From contig NZ_CP095487.1 in assembly GCF_023028345.1 (NCBI RefSeq), positions 2,356,001-2,420,000 on the forward strand: DNA of 64,000 nucleotides. The letters are read 5' to 3'. The stretch comes from Halorientalis marina. Lineage in GTDB: Archaea; Halobacteriota; Halobacteria; Halobacteriales; Haloarculaceae. The position numbers were made by a program, and so were the translations under genes. Under the pieces are notes generated by a model. It was not told the origin of the DNA. It did no database searches and saw only the letters and a list, made by a program, of their open reading frames with translations. Within the stretch, counting starts at the first letter, position 1. Each line of letters starts with the position of its first letter. Positions 57,262 to 64,000 of the stretch are shown here, one piece after another.

Positions 57262-58479
57262 ATGAACACGACCACCGACGCCGAGTCGGCGGGCCCGCTG
57301 GACGGCCTCCGCATCGTCGACTTCTCGGGCATGATCGCTGGCGGCTACGCGACGATGACACTCGCCGACTTCGGCGCCGACGTCGTCGCCGTTGAACATC
57401 CCGACGGACACGACCCCGTGCGGGACTGGACGCCGATCGAGGACGGAACGAGTCTCTGGTGGAAGTCCCTCGGGCGCAACAAACGATGCGTGACGCTCGA
57501 TCTCAAGCGCGACGAAGGGAAGGCCCTCGCGCTGGAACTGCTCGCGGACGCCGACGCAGTAGTCGAGAACTTCCGTCCCGGGACGCTCGAAGGCTGGAAT
57601 CTCGGCCCCGACCGGCTCCGGGAGGCGAACGAGGAACTGATCGTCGTCCGCATTTCGGGGTACGGACAGACCGGCCCGAAGGCCGAACGGCCGGGCTTCG
57701 GGACTGCCGCCGAGGCGCTGTCCGGGTTCGCCCACGTCAACGGTTTCACGGACCGGGAACCGCTCCTTCCGCCCATCGCACTCGCCGATATGGCCGCTGG
57801 AATGACCGCCGTCCAGGCCCTGCTGATGGCGCTCTTCGAGCGAGACGTAACCGGAAGCGGCGAGGGACAGGTCGTCGACGTGAGCCTCCTCGAATCGTTG
57901 TTCCGCTTCTTCCCGGCAGCGGTGACGAAGTACGACCGGACTGGCGAGACCGGGGAACGCCTGGGGAACCGCCACGAGAACGCCGCGCCCCGAAACGTCT
58001 ACGAGACCGCCGACGGCTACGTCGCGCTCTCGGCGTCCCAGCAGTCCATCTTCGAGAACCTCGCGGCGATCATCGGCCACCCGGAACTGGTCGCGGACCC
58101 TCGCTTCGCGGACAACGCCGCTCGTGTCGAACACGCCGAGGAACTCGACGGCTACATCGCCCCCTGGATCGCCGAGCGCACGACTGACGAGGTGCTCGAC
58201 GAGCTACGCGCTGGCGACGCCGTCGTCGCCCCGATCTACGACATCGGCGACATCCTCGCGGACGACCACTACCAGGCCCGTGGCGCGTTCGTCGAGGTCG
58301 ACGACGCGGACCTCGGGCCGACGAAGACGAGCGCGACGTTTCCGAGGTTCTCGCGGACGCCCGGCTCCGTCGACGGCCTCGGACCCCGACACGGCGAACA
58401 CAACAGAAACGTCTACGTCGGTGAGGTCGGGCTCGACGAGGAAACGTTCGCCGACCTCCGGGACAGTGGCGTGATTTGA
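57262..58479 (+). CDS. CaiB/BaiF-family (class III) CoA transferase
   Basis: CoA transferase of 405 residues that moves CoA between carboxylic acids without free intermediates. The N-terminal Rossmann start LDGLRIVDFSGMIAGGYATM, the catalytic Asp in LADMAAGMTAVQAL, and the GYGQTGP/RPGF region typical of the family are present. The in-frame GTG at 57253 is a less likely start. Substrate unknown; formyl-, succinyl- or aromatic acyl-CoA are options. A nudix gene is convergent downstream. Confidence 0.92.
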   Translation: MNTTTDAESAGPLDGLRIVDFSGMIAGGYATMTLADFGADVVAVEHPDGHDPVRDWTPIEDGTSLWWKSLGRNKRCVTLDLKRDEGKALALELLADADAVVENFRPGTLEGWNLGPDRLREANEELIVVRISGYGQTGPKAERPGFGTAAEALSGFAHVNGFTDREPLLPPIALADMAAGMTAVQALLMALFERDVTGSGEGQVVDVSLLESLFRFFPAAVTKYDRTGETGERLGNRHENAAPRNVYETADGYVALSASQQSIFENLAAIIGHPELVADPRFADNAARVEHAEELDGYIAPWIAERTTDEVLDELRAGDAVVAPIYDIGDILADDHYQARGAFVEVDDADLGPTKTSATFPRFSRTPGSVDGLGPRHGEHNRNVYVGEVGLDEETFADLRDSGVI

Positions 58480-58626
58480 TGACGCAGGGGCTGACGGGGC
58501 TGGGCCTGTTCGTGCACGCTGGCGAACAGCCGAGGCGTGGGGACACGCGGCGCGGCGCCTCGGGCTTTCGCCCCGACCGTGCCGGGCGACTCGTCAGGGC
58601 ACGGCCGCGACTGGTCCCGTCACCGC
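58480..58626. other. Convergent intergenic gap
   Basis: No gene seen. It holds a 7-bp inverted repeat, CTGTTCG (58506-58512) with CGAACAG (58523-58529), which may serve as a bidirectional terminator between the CoA transferase and Nudix genes. Confidence 0.4.
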
Positions 58627-59139
58627 TTATAAGGGTTCGGCTGGAGAGTTCGCGACGATCACGTCGCGGTCGACGGTCTCGGCGGGCACCTCGTCGGCCC
58701 AGACGACGCGCTCGATTCCCTCGTCCGCGAGGCCAGGGTCGTCCGTGAGCGCCGTCGTCGTCGCGGTTGCGGTGTAGTGGGCGAAGTAGAAACTGACCTC
58801 GTCGTCGCTCTCCGCGTCGACGAACGTGACTTCGGTCGCCGCGACAGGGTCCTCGACCGTGGCGTCGACGCCGGTCTCCTCGCGGACCTCGCGGACGAGC
58901 GCCTCTGCGTGGGACTCACCGGCCTCGACCTCGCCGCCCGGTGCGAGCCAGCGGCCCCCCTCCTTCACGAGGAGGATACGACCGTGCGCGTCGGTGACGA
59001 CGCCGCCGACCGCCCAGGTCAACCCCGCATCGATGTCCGTGCGCGTGTCGGCGAACGCGTCGGGACCGACCTCGTGGACGGTCTCGCGGCGCTCGACGCC
59101 GGGCCGACGGGCCAGGTCCTCGAACGTCGGGTCGGTCAT
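58627..59139 (-). CDS. NUDIX hydrolase
   Basis: Hydrolase of 170 residues with a complete Nudix box, GGEVEAGESHAEALVREVRE followed by ETGVD (pattern G-x5-E-x7-REVREE-x-G-V). It cleaves nucleoside diphosphate-X bonds, so housecleaning of oxidised or modified nucleotides is the default guess. It starts directly next to the folD stop with no gap on the minus strand, so one operon. Confidence 0.9.
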   Translation of the reverse strand: MTDPTFEDLARRPGVERRETVHEVGPDAFADTRTDIDAGLTWAVGGVVTDAHGRILLVKEGGRWLAPGGEVEAGESHAEALVREVREETGVDATVEDPVAATEVTFVDAESDDEVSFYFAHYTATATTTALTDDPGLADEGIERVVWADEVPAETVDRDVIVANSPAEPL

Positions 59140-60033
59140 TCAGGGGAGGGAGACGTCGACGTCCGCCTGCAGTCCCGCAGCCTTGACCGTGTTGTAGAGG
59201 AGCATCGCACGGGTCATCGGCCCGACGCCGCCGGGAACGGGCGTGATGGCACCGGCTTTCGCCTTCGCGCTCTCGAAGTCCACGTCGCCGACCAGTTCGT
59301 ACCCCTTCTCGGTGTCTGCCTCCACGCGGTTGATCCCGACGTCGATGACCGTCACACCCTCGGAGAGCATCGATCCATCGATCATCTCGGGGACGCCGGC
59401 GGCAGCCACGACGATATCCGCCGCGCCGGTCTTGGCCGCGAGGTCCGCCGTCCGGGAGTGACACACCGTGACCGTCGCGTTGCCACCCTCGGCCTTCTGG
59501 AACAGGAGGTTCGCCATCGGCTTCCCGACGATGTCCGACCGGCCGACAACGACTGCGTCGGCGCCTTCGGTCTCGACGTCCGCGGCCGCCAGGACCTTCT
59601 GGACGCCGTGGGGCGTACAGGGTTTGTACCGGGCGTTGCCGGCGACGAGACGGCCGACGTTCTCCGGGTGGAAGCCGTCGACGTCCTTCATGGGGTCGAT
59701 CCGCCTGAGAACCCGCCGGTCGTCGACGTGGTCCGGCACCGGCATCTGGACGAGAATCCCGTTCACATCGGGGTCGGCGTTCAGGTCGTCGATGGTCTCG
59801 AAGAGCCGGTCGGCTGGGGCGTCCGGATCGAGTTCGATGTCCCGGGCCTCGATGCCGACCTCCTCGCAGTCCTGCTGTTTCATCGAGACGTACGTCTCGC
59901 TGGCCGGGTCGTCGCTCATCAGTACCGTCGCGAGCGTCGGCGTGACGCCGGCAGCGGCGAGCGTGTCGATACAGCCGCCGAGGTCGTCCCGGACCGATTC
60001 GGCGACCGCATTTCCGTCGATGACGTCGGTCAT
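59140..60033 (-). CDS. folD: Methylenetetrahydrofolate dehydrogenase/cyclohydrolase FolD
   Basis: Bifunctional FolD of 297 residues that oxidises methylene-THF to methenyl-THF and then hydrolyses it to formyl-THF. The motifs YVSMKQQDCEEVGI (with the catalytic Lys), QMPVPDHVD, and VVGRSDIVGKPMANLLFQK (NADP site) are present; the C-terminal PVPGGVGPMTRAMLL is diagnostic. ATG 60033 is used; the frame to 60114 has no homology. The presence of FolD implies use of THF-type C1 carriers in this haloarchaeon. Confidence 0.95.
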   Translation of the reverse strand: MTDVIDGNAVAESVRDDLGGCIDTLAAAGVTPTLATVLMSDDPASETYVSMKQQDCEEVGIEARDIELDPDAPADRLFETIDDLNADPDVNGILVQMPVPDHVDDRRVLRRIDPMKDVDGFHPENVGRLVAGNARYKPCTPHGVQKVLAAADVETEGADAVVVGRSDIVGKPMANLLFQKAEGGNATVTVCHSRTADLAAKTGAADIVVAAAGVPEMIDGSMLSEGVTVIDVGINRVEADTEKGYELVGDVDFESAKAKAGAITPVPGGVGPMTRAMLLYNTVKAAGLQADVDVSLP

Positions 60034-60107
60034 TAGGCATAGCCGGGACTGCGACGGTCTTGAACGCACGGATTCGCGACGACCACGACACGATAGTTCC
60101 GAGAATG

Positions 60108-60119
60108 CTATCATGATAG
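60108..60119. promoter_or_regulatory. 12-bp palindrome upstream of folD
   Basis: CTATCATGATAG is a perfect palindrome, about 75 bp upstream of the folD ATG and 167 bp before the PhaJ-like gene. Its position between divergent genes fits an operator, but no binder is known. Confidence 0.35.
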
Positions 60120-60285
60120 TGTCCGTGTTTCCACCGAGCTATCCATATCGCAATCAGCCATTTGCTGGATGGTCCACTCTGCCGAAATACGATGGGCGTC
60201 GGCACGGCGAGTGTTGCGGGCGGAGGTAGGGCGGTCCGACCGACGGGACCGTCAGCCGCCGGCGACCGACCCGGAGTGGTAGATC

Positions 60286-60897
60286 ATGAGTAGTGAACGG
60301 CGAGAAACCTTCCTCAGTACGATGCTGTGGCCACAGTCACGAATGTTCAAGAATGCACTGGCGCTGTCACAGGCGACTATGTCCGCCTTCAGCACGGCGT
60401 CCCAACCGACCGGCACCGACACCGGAACCGACGAGCGACGAACCGGCGAGGACATTTCAGCCGGCGAGGACCGCCCCGGCTGGGAAACGGAACTGACTGT
60501 CGAGGACGCCACGGAACTCGGCGTGGGCGACGAGGTACGGTTCACGAAGTCGGTGGACGATGCGGACGTCCGTCGGTTTGCGGCCGCCAGCGGGGATACG
60601 AACCCCATTCACCTCGACGAGGCGGCAGCGAGTGAGACGCGTTTCGGCGGTCGAATCGCGCACGGGACACTCGTCGGCGGCCTCATCAGTGCCGCGCTCG
60701 CGCGCCTGCCGGGGACGGTCGTCTACCTCTCCCAGGACATGGAGTTTCTGGCCCCGGTCGAACTGGACTCGGAGCTGACCGCGACCTGCCGGATCGTCGA
60801 GGACCTCGGGGACAGCCAGTTCCGGCTGACGACCGTCATCGAGAGCGACGGCGAGACCTGTATCGACGGCGAGGCGGTTGTCCTGATCGAGGGCTGA
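60286..60897 (+). CDS. MaoC-type (R)-enoyl-CoA hydratase, PhaJ-like
   Basis: Hydratase of 203 residues. The hot-dog core (about 75-203) carries the hydratase-2 motif DTNPIHLDEAAASETRFGGR with the catalytic Asp and His five residues apart, and the following IAHGTLVGGLISAAL. It converts enoyl-CoA to (R)-3-hydroxyacyl-CoA, the precursor of polyhydroxyalkanoate. The first ~75 residues are an extra Ser/Thr-rich and amphipathic extension (PQSRMFKNALALSQATMSAF) that resembles phasin-like sequence, as in haloarchaeal MaoC/PhaJ. No PHA synthase is in the window. Confidence 0.88.
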   Translation: MSSERRETFLSTMLWPQSRMFKNALALSQATMSAFSTASQPTGTDTGTDERRTGEDISAGEDRPGWETELTVEDATELGVGDEVRFTKSVDDADVRRFAAASGDTNPIHLDEAAASETRFGGRIAHGTLVGGLISAALARLPGTVVYLSQDMEFLAPVELDSELTATCRIVEDLGDSQFRLTTVIESDGETCIDGEAVVLIEG

Positions 60898-60906
60898 CGA
60901 CGAACC

Positions 60907-61065
60907 GTGACGAACTCGAAGACCTGCGCCAGGTGTGGCGAGGAGTTCGACGCCAGCGAGTGGTACCCGACGGCCGCGCGCCACGACGGGGAGAGCGTCG
61001 AGCTCTTCGTCTTCTGTTCCCCGGAGTGCCGCGACGCCTGGGAAGCGGCCGACGGCACCGATTAG
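60907..61065 (+). CDS. 52-residue zinc-finger protein, GTG start
   Basis: Short gene starting GTG, reading TNSKTCARCGEEFDASEWYP and ending WEAADGTD. Four cysteines in CARCG and CSPEC form a treble-clef/MYM-like zinc finger. It lies 9 bp after the PhaJ-like gene on the same strand. The composition matches haloarchaeal zinc-finger small proteins. Function unknown. Confidence 0.75.
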   Translation: MTNSKTCARCGEEFDASEWYPTAARHDGESVELFVFCSPECRDAWEAADGTD

Positions 61066-61158
61066 CGGCCGAACCCGAGTGATTGGACCGGACGGAGGCC
61101 GACGAGCGACGGGCTTTTGCCCCCCGGGAGCGAGGTATTCGACAACCGAGGGGTCGGG

Positions 61159-64000
61159 ATGGAATCCACTGCAGACGTCCTCCTCGTCGCGACGCGGGGG
61201 GTACAGCACGCGACCGCGGCTGCCGGGGACGGCGGGACGGCCGAGTCCGTCGTCACGACCGGACAGGAGGGGCTCGATCGGCTCGCTTCGTCGCCCCCGG
61301 ACTTCCTCGTCGTCGGTTCACAGCTCCCGGATATGTCGGTCGCGGCGTTCGTCGAGCAGGCCCGCGAGACGGCACCGGGGACGCCGGTAATCGTCATCAG
61401 CGAGGACGATCCGGAACGACTGAAAGACGCGGGCGCGGCTGCCGTCCTCGAACGCGGCGCGGCATCGGAACCCTGGCAACGGTACGACACCATCGTCAAC
61501 ACGGTTCGTGACGGTATCTACCAGTTCGACCGGGACGGCTGTTTCGTCGCCCTGAACGACGCAATCGAGGACATCAGTGGCTACAGCCGCGACGAACTGC
61601 TCGGCGAGCACGTCTCGACGATCATCGACGAGGACGACCTGCACAAAGGGAGCCAGCTCGTGCAGGACCTCGTCGAGGAAGACACCGAGTCGGTGGTGAC
61701 GATGGAACTGACCGTCGAGCGGGCGGACGGGACGACGGTGCCCTGCGAGAGCCGGATCGCCCCCCTGTTCGTCGACGACGAGTTCGTGGGCACCGTCGGC
61801 GTCGTCAGGGACATCTCCGACAGGAAAGAGCGCGAACGACAGTTCCAGCAGGAGCGGGATCTCCGCGAGCAACTGCTCAATACGAGCCCCATCGGGATCG
61901 GCGTCGTCGGTGCCGACGGCGAGATCCGGCGGGCGAACGAGCGGGCCGCCGACATCCTCGGGGTTCCGGAGACGGGATTGCAGGAGCGGGAGTACGACGA
62001 CCCGGTCTGGTCCGTCTACGACGAGGACGGGAACCCGATCCCGACCGAAACGTTCCCGCCGTCGCAGGTGTTCGCGACCGGCGAGCCGGTGTACGACTGG
62101 GTGGCGCAGGTCGAACGACCGGACGACGAGCGGGTGTGGGTCCGGTTCAACGCCGCTCCGCTGTTCGCCGGCGACGACGCCGTCGAACGAGTCGTCCTCA
62201 CGATGGAGGACGTCACCGAAGACCGGGAACGCGAGAGCGAACTCCGCGAACAGGCCGCGCTCCTGGAGGGCATCTTCAACGCCGTGCCCGACGTGATATA
62301 CACGTTCGACGACGAGGGGAACTTCCTGCGCTGGAACGACCGGCTCGCCGAGGCGACGGGCTACACCGACGCGGAGATCGCCGAGATGGGGCCGCTCGAT
62401 TTCGTCCCCGACGAGGACAAACCGGCCATCGAGGAGGCCATCGCCGACGTCATCAAGGACCGCTCGGTGAGCCACGTCGAGTCGGCGCTGCTCACCAAGG
62501 ACGGCGAGCGGATTCCGTACGACTACAGCGGTGGCCCGGTGATCGGCGAGGACGGCGACGTGATCGCACTGACCGGCGTCGGCCGGGACGTGTCGGACCA
62601 CGTGGAGCGCGAGCGACAGATCGACCGGCAGCGACGCCGGCTGGAGGAGTTGAACCGGATCAGCGCCGTCATCCGGGACATCGACCAGGCCCTGCTCGAC
62701 GCGACGACCAGGGCGGAGGCCGAACAGGCGGTCTGTGACCGTCTCGCGACCGCCGACGCCTATCACTGCGCGACGCTGGGGGGGTTCGACGCCGACGGTC
62801 ACTACACTACTCGCGTCAGTTCCGGGGTCGAGGCGGCGACCGTCGAGAGTCTCTTCCCCGCGCCGGGGAGCCCCGAAGCCATCGAAGCGGTCGAAACCGC
62901 CGAGAGCGCGGTCGCGTACGATTCGTCGGCCTCGGAGACGCTCCGCACCTGGCGGAGGGCGGGCTACGACGTCGAGTCCGTCGCCGCCATCCCGATAGTC
63001 TACGAGGGCACGACCTACGGGGTCGTGCACGTGTTCGCCGACCGGGGGTCGGCGTTCGACGAGCGCGAGCGGACCGTCCTCGAAGAACTCGGGGAGACCC
63101 TCGGCCACGCCATCGCGTCCATCGAGCGCGAGAAACGGGAGCGCATCCTCACGACGCTCCAGGCGTCGACGCGGGAGTTGATAAACGCGGAGACGAAGGC
63201 GGAAGTCAGCGAGCGGGTGGTCGACGCCGCGGGCGACGTGCTCGATGCGGGCGTCGGGATTTTCCTGTTCGATCCCGAAATCGGCAGACTGCGGGTCAGT
63301 GCCGCGACGCCGACCTTCGAGGAACTGTACGGCGAGTGGCCGCCCGACCTCGAGCGACGCGACGCGGCAGTCTGGACCGCGTTCCTCGACGACGAGACGC
63401 TCGCGTTCGACGACCGTGGCGAACCGTCCGAGTTCCACGACGCGGGCGCGGAGAGCGGGCTCGTCGTGCCGCTGGGCGATCACGGCGTATTCGCCGCCCT
63501 CTCGTCAGAAGAACGGGCGTTCGGGCCCGATATACGGCGGGTGCTCGACCTGTTCGCGGCGACGGCGGAGGCCACCCTCGACCGGGTCGAGGGCGAGCAG
63601 GAACTCCGCGAACAGGACCGGACCCTGAAGGAGCGCAACCGCCAGCTCACCCACCTCAAACGCATCAACGACATCATCCGTGAACTCGACCAGTCGGTCA
63701 TCCAGGCCTCGACCCGAGAGGAGATCGAGCAGGCGGTGTGTGAGCACCTCGCAGGCTACGAACAGTTCGCGTTCGTCTGGATCGGGACCCAGGACTGGGC
63801 CGGCGAGTCGGTGGCACCGCGGACCTGGGCCGGTGACGACCACGGCTACCTCGACGCCGTCTCGCTGTCGATGGCCGAATCGAACTCCCTCCCGGCAGTT
63901 CGGACGCTGCAGACCGGCGCGGCGACTCACGTCGGGGACGCCGCGAAGGACCTCCGCTCGGGGTCCTGGCGGAAGGAGGCGCTGAAACGGGACTACCGTG
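61159..64000 (+). CDS. Multi-PAS/GAF sensor protein (3' truncated)
   Basis: Long frame open to the window's right edge, 947 codons so far. The order is a receiver-like domain (about 5-105) whose phospho-acceptor position is Gly in FLVVGSQLPDM, so it is a pseudo-receiver; PAS 1 (about 110-235, RDGIYQFDRDGCFVALNDAI); PAS 2 (about 240-360, SPIGIGVVGADGEIRRANER); PAS 3 (about 365-490, VPDVIYTFDDEGNFLRWNDR); then three GAF-like domains (about 510-655, 665-815 and from about 850 on), each led by a coil. In haloarchaea such proteins end in either a histidine kinase or a Bat-type HTH (bacterio-opsin activator); the output domain is outside the window. The N-terminal domain fits the Bat-like family. 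Confidence 0.88.
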   Translation, partial: MESTADVLLVATRGVQHATAAAGDGGTAESVVTTGQEGLDRLASSPPDFLVVGSQLPDMSVAAFVEQARETAPGTPVIVISEDDPERLKDAGAAAVLERGAASEPWQRYDTIVNTVRDGIYQFDRDGCFVALNDAIEDISGYSRDELLGEHVSTIIDEDDLHKGSQLVQDLVEEDTESVVTMELTVERADGTTVPCESRIAPLFVDDEFVGTVGVVRDISDRKERERQFQQERDLREQLLNTSPIGIGVVGADGEIRRANERAADILGVPETGLQEREYDDPVWSVYDEDGNPIPTETFPPSQVFATGEPVYDWVAQVERPDDERVWVRFNAAPLFAGDDAVERVVLTMEDVTEDRERESELREQAALLEGIFNAVPDVIYTFDDEGNFLRWNDRLAEATGYTDAEIAEMGPLDFVPDEDKPAIEEAIADVIKDRSVSHVESALLTKDGERIPYDYSGGPVIGEDGDVIALTGVGRDVSDHVERERQIDRQRRRLEELNRISAVIRDIDQALLDATTRAEAEQAVCDRLATADAYHCATLGGFDADGHYTTRVSSGVEAATVESLFPAPGSPEAIEAVETAESAVAYDSSASETLRTWRRAGYDVESVAAIPIVYEGTTYGVVHVFADRGSAFDERERTVLEELGETLGHAIASIEREKRERILTTLQASTRELINAETKAEVSERVVDAAGDVLDAGVGIFLFDPEIGRLRVSAATPTFEELYGEWPPDLERRDAAVWTAFLDDETLAFDDRGEPSEFHDAGAESGLVVPLGDHGVFAALSSEERAFGPDIRRVLDLFAATAEATLDRVEGEQELREQDRTLKERNRQLTHLKRINDIIRELDQSVIQASTREEIEQAVCEHLAGYEQFAFVWIGTQDWAGESVAPRTWAGDDHGYLDAVSLSMAESNSLPAVRTLQTGAATHVGDAAKDLRSGSWRKEALKRDYR

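Noticed and set aside
60113..60229. A 38-codon frame between folD and the PhaJ-like gene
   Set aside because: It starts inside the palindrome, has no domain or promoter spacing, and looks like chance.
61318..63483. A 721-codon open frame on the minus strand
   Set aside because: It is the antisense shadow of the PAS/GAF sensor, caused by high GC and haloarchaeal codon bias; the plus strand has clear PAS and GAF motifs.

Overview
The window is a gene-dense, GC-rich stretch of an archaeal chromosome, almost certainly from a haloarchaeon (class Halobacteria). The evidence is consistent: very acidic proteins, archaeal information-processing genes (L7Ae, S28e, L24e, L21e, Rpo4/RpoF, EF-1 beta, Nop5, fibrillarin, TmcA, archaeal GluRS with an SMSTS loop), isoprenoid-lipid synthesis (IdsA), a haem-globin transducer (HemAT), gamma-glutamylcysteine synthesis, amphi-Trp and HVO_2753-type zinc-finger small proteins, and many starts about 25-35 bp downstream of an AT-rich TATA-like box, as expected for leaderless haloarchaeal mRNAs. 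No rRNA, tRNA, CRISPR array or intact insertion sequence was recognised.

Layout. 1-2163: a truncated acyl-CoA ligase and a dienoyl-CoA-reductase-like SDR. 2178-3653: a soluble PAS chemotaxis transducer. 3654-8959: a structured non-coding leader followed by RNase J, IdsA, a metallo-hydrolase and GluRS. 9015-11405: a Tat-exported VWA protein. 11498-16618: an electron-transfer block (ferredoxin, EtfB, EtfA, a FixC-FixX fusion and a small partner). 16707-21730: membrane, transport, stress and acetyltransferase genes. 21727-26848: TmcA, a nitronate monooxygenase and the L7Ae-S28e-L24e-Ndk operon. 27094-29603: small membrane proteins and a ribose-bisphosphate pair. 29812-33707: a Yip1/surface-protein/MacB-type ABC operon. 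33738-35799: a paired MetE locus. 35873-39914: L21e-RpoF-DUF655-KsgA-MscS-HemK2 on the minus strand. 40143-45722: a micro-membrane protein, EF-1 beta, a zinc-finger micro-protein, HemAT, a 3-hydroxyacyl-CoA dehydrogenase and a CPBP protease. 45733-49510: an Orc/Cdc6-like winged helix, Nop5-fibrillarin, GshA and a regulator. 49562-55483: MutY, two TenA paralogues, an MgtC/DUF4010 gene broken by an in-frame amber codon, an AI-2E family exporter and a PadR regulator. 55717-64000: small proteins, CoA transferase, Nudix, FolD, PhaJ-like hydratase and a giant PAS/GAF sensor cut by the window end.

How genes work together. Acyl-CoA metabolism recurs: ligase, reductase, hydroxyacyl-CoA dehydrogenase, CoA transferase and MaoC hydratase would feed electrons into the EtfAB/FixCX branch to the quinone pool. 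RNA and ribosome biogenesis is the second theme: L7Ae, Nop5 and fibrillarin are the three C/D-box RNP proteins; TmcA, KsgA and HemK2 modify RNA or protein; RNase J degrades RNA.

The most interesting signals are regulatory RNA: a four-hairpin region ahead of RNase J, and a hairpin spanning nearly the whole predicted L7Ae leader and touching an exceptionally strong Shine-Dalgarno. Others are the amber-interrupted MgtC/DUF4010 gene, a bifurcating-type EtfB paired with an EtfA bearing a duplicated N-terminal module, a zinc-less MetE partner, a Cys-less TenA partner, and at least five genes under 60 codons.
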